64,000 nt of DNA from Microbacterium protaetiae (lineage in GTDB: Bacteria > Actinomycetota > Actinomycetes > Actinomycetales > Microbacteriaceae). A program made the position numbers and the translations under genes. The stretch spans positions 186,001-250,000 of the forward strand of contig NZ_CP035494.1 in NCBI RefSeq assembly GCF_004135285.1, in the 5' to 3' direction. Under the pieces are notes generated by a model. The model did no database searches. It saw nothing but the letters and a program-made list of their open reading frames with translations, and was not told where the DNA came from. Of this stretch, positions 19,001 through 31,132 are shown in pieces. Each line of letters begins with the position of its first letter. Within the stretch, counting starts at the first letter, position 1.

Positions 19001-19858
19001 GAGCCCGAGATCGTCGAGGCCGCCTGGCAGGTGCGTGACGTTCTGCACAGCTACAAGGCAGGCCAGCGCACCTCGACGTCGTACTTCGACGGCATCGTGC
19101 GGCCGTACATCGGGCCCGGCTACTGGGCGCCGTATGCCAGTGGCGACGGCGTGACGCTGAACGTCCCGTCGTGGGCCGACGGCATCTCACCCGAACGCAC
19201 CGGCACGGCCGACACGTATGCGGCCGATCCGCACACCTCGCAGCAGCTCGACCTGTACGTGGACGGCCAGATGGCGGGGTCGGGCTCGTACCAGAGCCTG
19301 TCGGCGTACGGACTGGCCGATGGCGCGCACGATCTGAAGATCGTGAACACCGCGACGCAGGACGGCACGCTGCTGGGCGACCAGTCGACGTCGACCCGCA
19401 CCGAGTGGACGACGACGGCGACCACCGACGCGTCGAACTACGACCAGCACATGCTGCCGCTGCTGCAGGGGTACTACAGCATCGACGACGACACGAAGGG
19501 CCGTCATCGCCCGTCGACGTCCGAGACGCTGAACGTGCAGGTCGGTCATCTGGCCGGTGCCGTGGGATCGGCCAAGGTGACCGGCGCCACGGCGCAGGTG
19601 CGGGTGAACGGCGGAAAGTGGCAGAGCGTGAAGCTGACCCTGCGCTCGCGCGACACGTCGGGACCGGGCGAGGCGTCGGGCATGTTCCCCACCGGTCGCG
19701 CGTACGTCGCCTCGTACACGGCTGAGGTTCCCACGAACAAGGCCGGCTGGGTCGATCTGAAAGTGACGGCGAAGGATGCCGCAGGCAACACCTTCGCTCA
19801 GCAGATCACCCATGCGTTCCAGATCTCCGCGTCGCACCAGGGGCACCCGAAGCCCTGA
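16019..19858 (+). CDS. Secreted subtilisin-like serine peptidase (S8)
   Basis: 1279-residue exported protease. The start at 16019 follows AGGAAAGG. The N-terminus RRRARATLAATTGVALGL...AEA is a signal peptide. The catalytic triad is clear: D242 in VLDTGYDATHPD, H276 in GHGTHV, S448 in MSGTSMATPHIAGAAA, with the oxyanion N372 in AAGNATNP. A PA-like insert (GKVAVVTHSS to KLLIIVNDADG) lies in the C-terminal half, which otherwise looks like beta-rich accessory domains. There is no LPXTG or clear anchor, so it is probably released. Divergent from the TrmB/LuxR-like regulator; a strong hairpin follows. Confidence 0.95.
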   Translation: MDHPHNRPARRRARATLAATTGVALGLGGLGAAALPAEAASSHQDSPATAEAVHRVTLITGDTVTVTDRSDGTHTVDVDTVTDGDGYKTLQVGDDLHVIPDSVESYLAHGVLDDDLFNVSLLIEDGYDDAHVDATPIIVQTDGGTTRSAPAPGLTVQRALPSIDAQAVTASHAKAAQTWEALTRTSTKTRSAAASGFAGGITAIHLDGKVKATLDTSVPWIGAPDAWDAGYTGDGVTVAVLDTGYDATHPDLKGQVLDGSQSFVPGEAVSSDPEGHGTHVTSTIVGTGAASDGKYRGVADGAKAIVGKVLANDGFGQDSWIIAGMEWAAKNAPIVSMSLGSTTPSDGTDLMSEALDEISEQTGALFIVAAGNATNPETIGAPGAAADALTVGSVDDPSGALSWFSSQGPLTLSGAMKPDIAGPGNDITAARSAQSAGEGYYVSMSGTSMATPHIAGAAAILKQQHPDYTADQLRALLTSTSRDVGLNPYQAGVGVVDLTTAIDADVVASGSADFGMLHWGDDPTTLERTVTYTNNGSAEVTLDLDVAVSDTTPAGDGGVEPLSAEVAPSDVVSVSADSLTVPAGESREVTLTADQAAVAAGHQLSGALVASIEGTAVARTAIGIIAEDERYSLHLTATDFDGQPTEATAWLWNAENQAYQIVDVAGQATLRLPAGSYSVFSYMTLNKSADSAVEVLTGDPSVDLTSEGATVALDARTAKKVSVDVGERGLETTVNRMDFAVDGFTGSASLPVTMDGFYAQPMNADADQDFTYSVRWRLQHPTLTVKAGSRNLDLIVAAGSTPLDGKLRASAVDAGDGSTDAFAAVAAKGKVAVVTHSSTITPGQQAENALNAGAKLLIIVNDADGEFSEWAGSADYTQPTKLAVAQISGVQGRALLADITRHPVQVSGTGIPYSQAIWDISRFEDGKISANQAYRPGRLAQIQTTYSGDDTQTVAEFRYDFVPGVEYGTGFTYAVPRGMTRTEWVSTRDVRWLQEPEIVEAAWQVRDVLHSYKAGQRTSTSYFDGIVRPYIGPGYWAPYASGDGVTLNVPSWADGISPERTGTADTYAADPHTSQQLDLYVDGQMAGSGSYQSLSAYGLADGAHDLKIVNTATQDGTLLGDQSTSTRTEWTTTATTDASNYDQHMLPLLQGYYSIDDDTKGRHRPSTSETLNVQVGHLAGAVGSAKVTGATAQVRVNGGKWQSVKLTLRSRDTSGPGEASGMFPTGRAYVASYTAEVPTNKAGWVDLKVTAKDAAGNTFAQQITHAFQISASHQGHPKP

Positions 19859-19875
19859 CGCGGTGACACAGCAGC

Positions 19876-19912
19876 AGGCGGCCCCGGGAGGTGATCCTTC
19901 CCGGGGCCGCCT
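19876..19912. terminator. Bidirectional hairpin terminator
   Basis: Perfect 14-bp stem AGGCGGCCCCGGGA/TCCCGGGGCCGCCT with a 9-base loop, between the convergent subtilase and yaaA genes. The T-run is weak, but the stem is very GC-rich. Confidence 0.8.
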
Positions 19913-19918
19913 GTGTGT

Positions 19919-20668
19919 TCACACGACCAGGTCGAGCTCGCCCGCCGCACCTTCGCGCAGCACGACGCCGGCGGCATCCGCCCACCGCCGCAGCGTGTCG
20001 ATCGACGCGATGCGCGGCCGATCGGTGGCCAGCTGCCGCACCAGCTCGCCCTTGGCGTGCTTGTTGAAGTGGTTCAGCGCACGGGTGGTGCCATCGGCCC
20101 CGTCGGTCACCACGCGCAGGTAGGCGTGCGGGGTACCGGCGGGGATCGGGCCGAGCGCCGCGTAGGCCTCGGAGCGCAGGTCGAGGACGAACGAAGGCGC
20201 CCGCTGCGCGATTGCGGCCGTCACCGCGTCTGCCCACACCCGGCGCAGCGGCGGCAGACCGGGCAGGGTCGTGCCGGCGGCGAGCCGATAGGCCGGGATA
20301 GCGTCGAGGGCGGCCACCGGGCCGAACGGCGCCGAGTGGATAAGCACATGCGCACCGAGCCAGCGCCGCGCCGCGGCATCCAACCCCGAGGCATCCAACG
20401 CGTCATAGAGCACGCCGGTATACCGATCGACAGCAGGCATCGTCGGGCCGGTGCGCAGCGCCGCATTGTGCGCGATGTCGCCGCGCTGCCGCGGCGACAG
20501 TTTGAGAATCCGGGCGGACTCTTCTTCGTCGGCGGCCAGAGACACCAGCGCGTCGATGACCTGGGCACGCTGGGGTGCGAGCTGCGCGAGAGCGAGAGCA
20601 TCCAGCCGCAGAGAAGAGCGCCGCCCTCCGGAACGCTTGGTCTCGGAGGGCGGCAGCAGAATCAGCAT
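19919..20668 (-). CDS. yaaA: Peroxide-stress protein YaaA family
   Basis: 249 residues, full YaaA/UPF0246 length. The N-terminal MLILLPPSETKRSGG and the segments TGVLYDALD, HVLIHSAPFGPV and LDLRSEAY are family hallmarks, as is RALNHFNKHAKGELVR near the C-terminus. YaaA binds DNA and limits intracellular iron during peroxide stress in E. coli. It lies 6 bases after atpC and may be read from the atp operon. Confidence 0.92.
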   Translation of the reverse strand: MLILLPPSETKRSGGRRSSLRLDALALAQLAPQRAQVIDALVSLAADEEESARILKLSPRQRGDIAHNAALRTGPTMPAVDRYTGVLYDALDASGLDAAARRWLGAHVLIHSAPFGPVAALDAIPAYRLAAGTTLPGLPPLRRVWADAVTAAIAQRAPSFVLDLRSEAYAALGPIPAGTPHAYLRVVTDGADGTTRALNHFNKHAKGELVRQLATDRPRIASIDTLRRWADAAGVVLREGAAGELDLVV

Positions 20669-20674
20669 GCCGGG

Positions 20675-20935
20675 TCAGGCCACGAGCGCGGCCTGGCCGG
20701 CGACGATGGTCACCCGATCGTTCTCGACAGAGACGAATCCGTCTTTCGCTTCGGCCTCGATCTTCACACCGTCAGCGCCGGTGATGCGCACGCGACCTTC
20801 GGCGAGGATCGCCAGCACGGGCTCGTGCCCGGCCATGAATCCGATCTCGCCTTCGACGGTCTTGGCGATGACGAGGGATGCCTCGCCGGTCCAGACCTCT
20901 TCTTCGGCGGAGACGAGAGTGACCTGCAGGGGCAT
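20675..20935 (-). CDS. atpC: ATP synthase F1 subunit epsilon
   Basis: 86-residue epsilon subunit, which links the rotor stalk to the ring and can inhibit ATP hydrolysis. The start at 20935 (MPLQVTLVSAEEEVWTGEAS) is the family start and lies two bases after the atpD stop. The beta-sandwich region GFMAGHEPVLAIL is present. The protein ends soon after the sandwich, so the C-terminal helical hairpin that inhibits ATPase in E. coli is essentially missing, as in other short actinobacterial epsilons. Confidence 0.95.
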   Translation of the reverse strand: MPLQVTLVSAEEEVWTGEASLVIAKTVEGEIGFMAGHEPVLAILAEGRVRITGADGVKIEAEAKDGFVSVENDRVTIVAGQAALVA

Positions 20936-20937
20936 GA

Positions 20938-23315
<2,378 letters not shown>

Positions 23316-23333
23316 GTCTTACGTCTCCAGCGC

Positions 23334-24974
23334 TCAGCCCCGACGGCCCTTGACGATCTTCTCCTGGTTGACGTCGGCGGCGTCGGCTGCCTCGTACTCC
23401 TCCGAACCCGGGGCGTCGATGGCAGTGCCTGCGCCGCCCTGGAACTCGGGGATGAATGCGTCGGTGACCTTGACGAGCTCGGCGAGCGTCTCGTCGTCGA
23501 GCACGTTGGTCTCGCGCAGTCGGTCCAGGATCGTCGTGTTGCGTCGGATGTAGTCGAGCAGTTCGCGTTCGAAGCGCAGCACGTCTTCGACCTCGATGGT
23601 GTCGAGCTTGCCGTTGGTGCCGGCCCAGATCGAGACGACCTGCTCCTCCACCGGGTACGGCGAGTACTGCGGCTGCTTGAGCAGCTCGGTCAGCCGGGCA
23701 CCGCGCTCGAGCTGGCGGCGGGATGCCGCATCCAGGTCGCTCGCGAACATGGCGAACGCCTGCAGCGAGCGGTACTGGGCAAGTTCGAGCTTGAGGGTTC
23801 CCGAGACCTTCTTGATCGACTTCACCTGGGCGTCGCCACCCACGCGCGACACCGAGATGCCCACGTCGACCGCGGGACGCTGGTTCGCGTTGAAGAGGTC
23901 GGACTGCAGGAAGATCTGGCCGTCGGTGATCGAGATCACGTTGGTCGGGATGTAGGCCGACACGTCGTTGGCCTTGGTCTCGATGATCGGAAGACCGGTC
24001 ATCGACCCCGCGCCCAGCTCGTCGGAGAGCTTGGCGCAACGCTCGAGCAGGCGGGAGTGCAGGTAGAAGACGTCACCGGGGTAGGCCTCGCGCCCCGGCG
24101 GGCGGCGCAGCAGCAGCGACACGGCACGGTAGGCCTCGGCCTGCTTCGACAGGTCGTCGAACACGATGAGCACGTGCTTGCCCTGGTACATCCAGTGCTG
24201 GCCGATGGCCGAGCCGGTGTACGGCGAGAGGTACTTGAAGCCGGCCGGGTCAGAGGCGGGAGCGGCGACGATCGTCGTGTACTCCATAGCGCCGGCGTCT
24301 TCGAGCGCGCCCTTCACCGAGGCGATGGTCGAGCCCTTCTGGCCGATAGCGACGTAGATGCAGCGCACCTGCTTGTTCTCGTCGCCCGAGGCCCAGTTGG
24401 CCTTCTGGTTGATGATCGTGTCGATGGCGATGGCGGTCTTGCCGGTCTGGCGGTCGCCGATGATCAGCTGACGCTGACCGCGGCCGACGGGGATCATCGC
24501 GTCGATGGCCTTGATGCCGGTCTGCAGCGGCTCGTGCACGCTCTTGCGCTGCATGACGCCGGGCGCCTGCAGTTCGAGCGCACGACGACCCTCGCTGGCG
24601 ACCTCGCCGAGGCCGTCGAGCGGGTTGCCCAGCGGGTCGACCACGCGACCGAGGTAGCCGTCACCGACGGGAACCGACAGCACCTCGCCGGTGCGGGTGA
24701 CCTGCTGGCCTGCCTCGATGCCGGAGAATTCACCGAGTACGACGACACCGATCTCGCGCTCGTCGAGGTTCAGTGCCAGGCCGGCCGTGCCGTCAGCGAA
24801 GGTGACCAGCTCGTTGGCCATGACGCCGGGCAGTCCCTCGACGTGGGCGATGCCGTCCGCCGTGTCGACGACTGTACCGACCTCGGTCGCTGCCGCCCCG
24901 GTGGGCTCGTACGCGGCGACGAAGTCCTTCAGCGCGTCACGAATGACGTCAGGGCTGATGGAGAGTTCTGCCAT
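23334..24974 (-). CDS. atpA: ATP synthase F1 subunit alpha
   Basis: 546-residue non-catalytic nucleotide-binding subunit. The P-loop [11 protein letters not shown] and the [33 protein letters not shown] region are present. The C-terminus extends beyond the usual end with an acidic tail ([24 protein letters not shown]), as in mycobacteria and relatives, where a C-terminal alpha extension restrains ATP hydrolysis. The start at 24974 has AAGGAAG upstream. Confidence 0.97.
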   Translation of the reverse strand: MAELSISPDVIRDALKDFVAAYEPTGAAATEVGTVVDTADGIAHVEGLPGVMANELVTFADGTAGLALNLDEREIGVVVLGEFSGIEAGQQVTRTGEVLSVPVGDGYLGRVVDPLGNPLDGLGEVASEGRRALELQAPGVMQRKSVHEPLQTGIKAIDAMIPVGRGQRQLIIGDRQTGKTAIAIDTIINQKANWASGDENKQVRCIYVAIGQKGSTIASVKGALEDAGAMEYTTIVAAPASDPAGFKYLSPYTGSAIGQHWMYQGKHVLIVFDDLSKQAEAYRAVSLLLRRPPGREAYPGDVFYLHSRLLERCAKLSDELGAGSMTGLPIIETKANDVSAYIPTNVISITDGQIFLQSDLFNANQRPAVDVGISVSRVGGDAQVKSIKKVSGTLKLELAQYRSLQAFAMFASDLDAASRRQLERGARLTELLKQPQYSPYPVEEQVVSIWAGTNGKLDTIEVEDVLRFERELLDYIRRNTTILDRLRETNVLDDETLAELVKVTDAFIPEFQGGAGTAIDAPGSEEYEAADAADVNQEKIVKGRRG

Positions 24975-25040
24975 TGTCTTCCTTTTGTTCGAGGGGCCTC
25001 GGCCCCGAAGTCGCCGTCCCAAGAGGACGGGAAGTCTGTC

Positions 25041-25829
25041 TCAGCCTGCCAGCCGCTGCCGCAGGTCGTTCAGTCGGGTGGATACGCTCGCGTCGATCAC
25101 ATCGTCGGCGATCTGCACGCGCACGCCGCCCACCACAGAGCGGTCGATCACGGTGTTGACCGAGATCTCGCTGTCGTACTTCGCCGCCAGCAGCTTCGCG
25201 ATCCGTTCGATCTGCGCCGCCGAGAGCGGCACCGCGCTGGTGACCCGCGCCACCTTGCGTCCGCGAGCGGAGGCCACGATGCGCTCGGCGCGCGCCAGCA
25301 GCTCGCGCACGCGCCGCTCACGCGGGCGCTGCACGACCGCCGAGGCGATAAGTGCGGTCGCCGCGCTCGTACGCGAGCCCAGCAGTGCCTCGACGAGGCG
25401 GCCCTTTTCGCCGGCTTCGCCCAGGCGGCTGCCCAACGCGAGCTCGAGCTGCGGGTCGCCCGCGACCACGCGGCCGAACTGGAACAGCTCGCCTTCGACG
25501 TCGGCTTTCGCGTCGGCCGATGCGGCAGCTCTGATCGCCAGCTCCTCGACGGCATCGACCAGGTCGGCGGCACGCGACCAGCGCTGCGTGCCCACCGTCG
25601 ACAGCAGCTCACGAGTGACCGGCTGCAGCGTCGCGAACACGTCAGAGACGACCTTCGCTCGTGCCGGAGCGCTCGCTCCCCAATCGGCCAGCGCACCGCT
25701 CAGCGCCGGCGTGTCGGCCAGCGCGCGTGCGGCGGCGAAAAGTTCGCCGGCGACGCCGAGGTCGACTCCGGACGCGGCATCCAGCGCCGCGTTCGATGCC
25801 GCAAGGGCCTGAGTGGTCGCGCTGCCCAT
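25041..25829 (-). CDS. atpH: ATP synthase F1 subunit delta
   Basis: 262-residue peripheral-stalk protein joining F1 to subunit b. It is longer than the ~180-residue E. coli delta but within the actinobacterial range. The C-terminal hallmark (VIDRSVVGGVRVQIADDVIDASV) is present. The ATG overlaps the atpF stop by one base (TAATG). Confidence 0.95.
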   Translation of the reverse strand: MGSATTQALAASNAALDAASGVDLGVAGELFAAARALADTPALSGALADWGASAPARAKVVSDVFATLQPVTRELLSTVGTQRWSRAADLVDAVEELAIRAAASADAKADVEGELFQFGRVVAGDPQLELALGSRLGEAGEKGRLVEALLGSRTSAATALIASAVVQRPRERRVRELLARAERIVASARGRKVARVTSAVPLSAAQIERIAKLLAAKYDSEISVNTVIDRSVVGGVRVQIADDVIDASVSTRLNDLRQRLAG

Positions 25830-26383
25830 TAGTGCGCTGCCTTGGTCTCGGATGCCTCGAGCTCAGCGAGGAACCGGTCGACGACCGACTGCGCCTTCGC
25901 GTCATCGGAGAGGGTCTCTCCGATGACACCGCCGGCCAGATCAAGCGCCAACGAGCCAACCTCGCCGCGCAGCGACACGAGAGCGCTCTGGCGCTCCGCC
26001 TCGATCTGCGCGTGCGCGGTCGCGGTCACGCGACTCGCCTCGGCGGTGGCGTTGTCCTTGGCCTCGGCGACGATCTTCTTGGCATCTTCGCGAGCGGCCT
26101 CACGGATCTCGCCGGCTTCCTTGCGGGCCTCGGCGAGCTGCGCGGTGTACTGCTCGAGCGCGGCCTCGGCCTGACGCTGAGCCTCATCGGCCTTCTCGAT
26201 GTTGCCCTCGATGGCGGCGGCGCGCTGGTCGAGCATGTCTTGCATGCGCGGCAGCACGAACTTCCAGAACACGACCAGGATCGCGATGAAGCAGAGCGCA
26301 CCCCATACCAGGTCGGAGATCTCCGGCAGCAGCGGGTTGTGAGTTTCCTCTTCCGCGGCCAGAGTGACAAGAGCCCGAAGCAT
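25829..26383 (-). CDS. atpF: ATP synthase Fo subunit b
   Basis: 184-residue peripheral stalk protein. One N-terminal membrane helix (LVWGALCFIAILVVFWKFVLPRM) is followed by a long charged coiled coil (QRQAEAALEQYTAQLAEARKEAGEIREAAREDAKK). The start at 26383 has a TAAGGAG box 6 bases upstream. Confidence 0.96.
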   Translation of the reverse strand: MLRALVTLAAEEETHNPLLPEISDLVWGALCFIAILVVFWKFVLPRMQDMLDQRAAAIEGNIEKADEAQRQAEAALEQYTAQLAEARKEAGEIREAAREDAKKIVAEAKDNATAEASRVTATAHAQIEAERQSALVSLRGEVGSLALDLAGGVIGETLSDDAKAQSVVDRFLAELEASETKAAH

Positions 26384-26409
26384 CCTGTCTCCTTACGTGA
26401 AGAGGCGGA

Positions 26410-27575
<1,166 letters not shown>

Positions 27576-27614
27576 CTCAGCACGGACAAGCGGCGGGCGG
27601 GCGGGTGCTCCTCT

Positions 27615-27641
27615 ACCCTATCAAACTCGGCGAGAAGACAA
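27615..27641 (-). promoter_or_regulatory. Possible promoter upstream of atpB
   Basis: On the minus strand TTGTCT (27641-27636) is followed after 15 bases by TAGGGT (27620-27615), preceded by TG as in an extended -10 (TGATAGGGT). It lies in the atpI-atpB gap and could give the core operon its own transcript. Spacing is short, so this is a weak call. Confidence 0.35.
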
Positions 27642-27648
27642 GTCCGGT

Positions 27649-28152
27649 TCAGCCACGCCGGTTCTGCTGGTCGTCATCCGACGATGACGGCTCGTCGTCG
27701 TCGGATGAGGTGGGCAGCTCGACGGTGACGGTGGGCACCCGCATCCGGGTCAGTACGACCACATCGATGACGAGGGATGCCACCACTCCGGCCACGATCG
27801 CGACGAAGAACACCGTCGGCTCGATCCACGGCTGACCGCGCAGCACCAGCAGCACGACGATGAAGACGACGAACTTCAGCAGCCAGCCGCCCAGCACGAT
27901 GCCGAAGAACACCGGCACGTACAGCGCATCGCCGAACCAGCGGTTCGCGATGAGGATGCTCGCCCCGGTCACGCCGAGGAAGAGCGCGGCCAACACGATT
28001 CCGGCCAGAGCACTGAACAGGCCCGGTGTTCCGGCGACGACGAAGCCGATCACCGCGCCGGCGACGGCCAGCACGGCGGTGACCACCGCCGACCACACAA
28101 GCGTCGTGCGCAGAACGGGGGTGCTGGAAACGGGGCTGTCACGGTTGGTCAA
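27649..28152 (-). CDS. atpI: AtpI-like membrane protein
   Basis: 167 residues with four hydrophobic segments and a hydrophilic, Ser/Asp-rich tail (PTSSDDDEPSSSDDDQQ). Position directly before atpB and topology fit the poorly conserved AtpI/Uncl-type assembly helper of Fo. The start is TTG at 28152, supported by AGGAG 7 bases upstream and by overlap with the wecA-like stop; no ATG fits. Confidence 0.75.
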   Translation of the reverse strand: MTNRDSPVSSTPVLRTTLVWSAVVTAVLAVAGAVIGFVVAGTPGLFSALAGIVLAALFLGVTGASILIANRWFGDALYVPVFFGIVLGGWLLKFVVFIVVLLVLRGQPWIEPTVFFVAIVAGVVASLVIDVVVLTRMRVPTVTVELPTSSDDDEPSSSDDDQQNRRG

Positions 28153-29335
28153 CGGTGTGCTCCTGAGAGGCGGGCGTCTGCGACGCCGGGTGGGATGCCG
28201 CGGCCGGGCGCCGCGTGCGACGGTTCGGAATGAAGGTGACCACGAGGCAGGCAGCGATACCGACGACCCCGAATCCGACGCCGAGCCAGTATTGGCCAGG
28301 CCAGTCGTGGCCGACGCCGATGTACATCAGCAGCATGGACAGGCCGATGACCGCCGTCCATGCGTAGAAGATGAGCACGGCCGTGCGGCTGGAGTGCCCC
28401 ATGTCGAGCATCCGATGATGTAGATGCTTGCGGTCGGGCGAGAACGGCGACTTGCCCTGCCACGACCGCCTGATCACCGCACTGCCGAAGTCGAGCAGCG
28501 GCAGGATCGCCACCGCCACCGGCAGCAGGATCGGCAGGAACGCACCGAGCAGCTGCGAGCGGCCGAATTCATCGGGATCGAGCGTCGCCGGGTCGAACTG
28601 CCCGGTGATGGCGATGGCGCCGGTGGCCAGCAGCAGCCCGAGCACGAGCGCGCCCGAGTCGCCCATGAACATCTTGGCGGGGTGCCAGTTCATCGGCAGG
28701 AATCCCAGGCACATGCCCACCACCACGCACGCGATGAACGACGCAAGGTTGAAGTAACTCGACGCTCCCGAATCGCGCACCACGAAGTACGAGTAGGCGA
28801 AAAATATCGTGCTGGCGATCAAGCAGACCCCCGCCACGAGCCCGTCGAGTCCGTCGATGAAGTTCACCGCATTCATCACGACGACGATCGCGAACACCGT
28901 CAGCGTGAAGCTGACCGCCGCCGACGGCACCGTCATGCCGCCGATCGGCAGCGAGAAGATCTGCAGTTGACCCCACCAGGCGATGATGCCGGCCGCGAGG
29001 AATTGGGCGGCGAGCTTGAGCATCCAATCGAGATCCCACAGGTCGTCGGCGACGCCGACGAGCACCGTCAGCCCGGTCGCTGCCAGGATCGCGAAGACCG
29101 CTCGCGGGTTGGCCCAGAAGATCTGGAAGTACGGGGTGAACGCCGACACCGTGAACGCGCCGACCATCCCGAGGAACATAGCGATGCCGCCCAGCCGTGG
29201 CGTGGGCGTGCTGTGCACATCACGCTCGCGGATGGCGGGGTACAGCTTGTATCGCAGCCCGATGCGCCACACCGCCCACGAGAGGATCAACGTCAGCGTG
29301 GCGGTGAAAAGGATCGTGAAGATGTACTGCTTCAC
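28139..29335 (-). CDS. wecA: WecA/MraY-family undecaprenyl-phosphate sugar-1-P transferase
   Basis: 398-residue polytopic enzyme that loads a (GlcNAc-type) sugar-1-phosphate onto polyprenyl phosphate at the start of cell-surface glycan assembly. Family motifs in order: PRLGGIAMF, GVADDLWDLD (DDxxD), NAVNFIDGLDGLVAG, MFMGDSGALVLG, and SPFSPDRKHLHHR. The GTG start at 29335 overlaps the preceding stop as GTGA. The same order (tsaC, this gene, atp operon) is common in actinobacteria. Confidence 0.93.
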   Translation of the reverse strand: MKQYIFTILFTATLTLILSWAVWRIGLRYKLYPAIRERDVHSTPTPRLGGIAMFLGMVGAFTVSAFTPYFQIFWANPRAVFAILAATGLTVLVGVADDLWDLDWMLKLAAQFLAAGIIAWWGQLQIFSLPIGGMTVPSAAVSFTLTVFAIVVVMNAVNFIDGLDGLVAGVCLIASTIFFAYSYFVVRDSGASSYFNLASFIACVVVGMCLGFLPMNWHPAKMFMGDSGALVLGLLLATGAIAITGQFDPATLDPDEFGRSQLLGAFLPILLPVAVAILPLLDFGSAVIRRSWQGKSPFSPDRKHLHHRMLDMGHSSRTAVLIFYAWTAVIGLSMLLMYIGVGHDWPGQYWLGVGFGVVGIAACLVVTFIPNRRTRRPAAASHPASQTPASQEHTVDQP

Positions 29336-30033
29336 CCGTCGTCACCGCTGGGCTCGGGGTCGGGCTCAGGGTCGGGCTCGAGAAGATCGCCGAGCACGCC
29401 GCGCAACCGCTCGCGATCGACAGCACCCTCGCGCAGCACCCGCACAACGGGGTGGTCGGTGCCGACCAGACCTGTCGCGTCGATGATGGTCGACGGAACG
29501 CCGGTCGCGCTGGCCCCGGCATCCAAATACACCGCGACACTGTCGTCGAGCATCCGCCGCGCGTCGTCGGCGGTGACGGCGGCGGGCTTTCCCGTGAGAT
29601 TGGCGCTCGAGACCGCCAGCGGCCCTGTCTCGGTGAGCAGCTCGAGCGCCAGCGGATGATCGGGCATGCGCACGGCCACAGTGCCGTGCGTATCGCCGAG
29701 GTCCCAGGTCAGCGACGGCTGCGCGGGCAGCACCACGGTCAGCCCGCCCGGCCACAGCTCGTCGACCAGATGTGCGACCGGTTCAGGAACCTCCGAGACC
29801 AGCGCCTGCATCATGTCGCGCCCCGACACCAGCACCGGCGGCGGCTGCTGCCGGCCGCGCCCCTTGGCCGCCAGCAGCCGGGCGACCGCCTGCGGGTTGA
29901 AGGCGTCGGCGGCCACGCCGTACACCGTGTCGGTGGGCATCACGATGAGCTCACCGCGCACGATGGCTTGGCGGGCCTCGCGCATACCGGCGAGAAGATC
30001 GGCCTGAACGGCGCAGTCGTAGAGGGGGGACAT
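29332..30033 (-). CDS. tsaC: Threonylcarbamoyl-AMP synthase (Sua5/TsaC/YwlC)
   Basis: Makes threonylcarbamoyl-AMP from threonine, bicarbonate and ATP for the t6A37 modification of ANN-decoding tRNAs. 233 residues from MSPLYDCAV at 30033. The core motifs are VMPTDTVYGVAADAF, the basic AAKGRGR and SSANLTGKPA. The C-terminus ends in an acidic Pro-Glu-Asp repeat (EPDPEPDPEPSGDDG). Upstream in-frame codons lie in prmC antisense space and are not used. Confidence 0.94.
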   Translation of the reverse strand: MSPLYDCAVQADLLAGMREARQAIVRGELIVMPTDTVYGVAADAFNPQAVARLLAAKGRGRQQPPPVLVSGRDMMQALVSEVPEPVAHLVDELWPGGLTVVLPAQPSLTWDLGDTHGTVAVRMPDHPLALELLTETGPLAVSSANLTGKPAAVTADDARRMLDDSVAVYLDAGASATGVPSTIIDATGLVGTDHPVVRVLREGAVDRERLRGVLGDLLEPDPEPDPEPSGDDG

Positions 30034-30077
30034 GACCCGTCCAGTGTAGCGACGCACACCTGTGCGGCCTCGTGCGG

Positions 30078-31067
30078 TCAGGGGCGAATCGCCGTCGTGG
30101 CGCGGTCGCGTCCGGTGAGGTCGGGGTGGGTGGCCGCGGCGCGCCAGCCGTCGGCGGTCAGCAGCTCGCGGAGCGGTTCGCCCTGCCATTCGCCGTGTTC
30201 GATGACGAGCGTTCCGCCCGCACGCAGCAGGCGCAGCGCGGTGCGGCTGAGCACCCGCACCACGTCGAGTCCATCGGGCCCGCCGTACAGCGCCTGGGGC
30301 GGGTCGAAAAGCCGCACCTCGGGATCGCGTGGGATCGCCTCGTCGGGAACGTAGGGCGGGTTGGATGCCACGACATCGACGGTCCCGTCCAGTTCGGCCG
30401 CGGCATCCGCCAGGTCTGCGTGCACCAGGTGGGTGTTCTCGCCGCCGTAGCGGGCGACATTGCGCGCGGCCCAGGCGTGCGCATCGGCGGAACGCTCGAT
30501 CGCCCACACCTCGGCGTGCGGCACCTCGGTGGCCATCGCCAGGGCGATGGCGCCGCTGCCGGTGCCCAGGTCGACGGCGCGCGGGTGCCCGCTCGGCACG
30601 ACCGCGAGCGCATCGATGGCCAGCTGCGCGACGATCTCGGTCTCGGGACGCGGAACGAACACGCCCGGCCCCACCTCGAGCTCGAGGTGGCGGAACGGCG
30701 CGAGCCCCGTCAGGTGCTGCAGCGGCTCGCGGCCGGCGCGCCGCGCGACCAGACCGTTGAAACGCTCGAGTTGTTCGGGGGCGAGCGCGTCATCGCGAAG
30801 TGCGGCGGCCTGGGCTCCCCCGCGGCTGGCGCCCAGCACGTGCGCGAGCAACAGCTCGGCATCGACGGCCGCGTCGGGAACCCCCGCGGCCGCGAGCGCG
30901 CCCGTGGCGGCGCGCAGCGCGGCGGCGGCGCGGGGGGTCGGGGTGGCGTGAGGCGCGGGGGCGTCGTGGGGCGCGGGGGCGTCGTGGGGCGCGGGGGCGC
31001 CGTGGGGCGCGGGGGCGCCGTGGGGCGCGGGGGCGTCGTGGGGCGCGGGGGTGTCGGGCATGTCCAT
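30078..31067 (-). CDS. prmC: Release-factor glutamine methyltransferase PrmC, with repetitive N-terminus
   Basis: Methylates the GGQ glutamine of release factors 1 and 2. SAM-binding motif VDLGTGSGAIALAMA, catalytic NPPYVPDEAI, and PrmC motifs PLQHLTGLAPFRHLELEVGP and FVPRPETE. The start at 31067 is the only ATG context before the repeat array, with a TAGGCT -10-like hexamer 11 bases upstream. The first ~45 residues are an unusual six-residue repeat (APHDAP/APHGAP) not expected in PrmC. prfA, the usual upstream partner, is not in the window; the repeat array and tRNA-Arg lie upstream instead. Confidence 0.92.
   Translation of the reverse strand: MDMPDTPAPHDAPAPHGAPAPHGAPAPHDAPAPHDAPAPHATPTPRAAAALRAATGALAAAGVPDAAVDAELLLAHVLGASRGGAQAAALRDDALAPEQLERFNGLVARRAGREPLQHLTGLAPFRHLELEVGPGVFVPRPETEIVAQLAIDALAVVPSGHPRAVDLGTGSGAIALAMATEVPHAEVWAIERSADAHAWAARNVARYGGENTHLVHADLADAAAELDGTVDVVASNPPYVPDEAIPRDPEVRLFDPPQALYGGPDGLDVVRVLSRTALRLLRAGGTLVIEHGEWQGEPLRELLTADGWRAAATHPDLTGRDRATTAIRP
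30946..31050. repeat. 18-bp tandem repeats encoding the PrmC N-terminus
   Basis: Unit GCGTCGTGGGGCGCGGGG or GCGCCGTGGGGCGCGGGG, with full copies starting at 30961, 30979, 30997, 31015 and 31033 plus a partial one. It is in frame (6 codons) and encodes the APHDAP/APHGAP stretch. Copy number is likely to vary between strains. Confidence 0.9.
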
Positions 31068-31132
31068 GGGCGGCGTCCAGCCTATCGGCCGGGCTGCGGC
31101 ATCCCCCGCGTCGTGGCAAGCCCCTCGCGGCC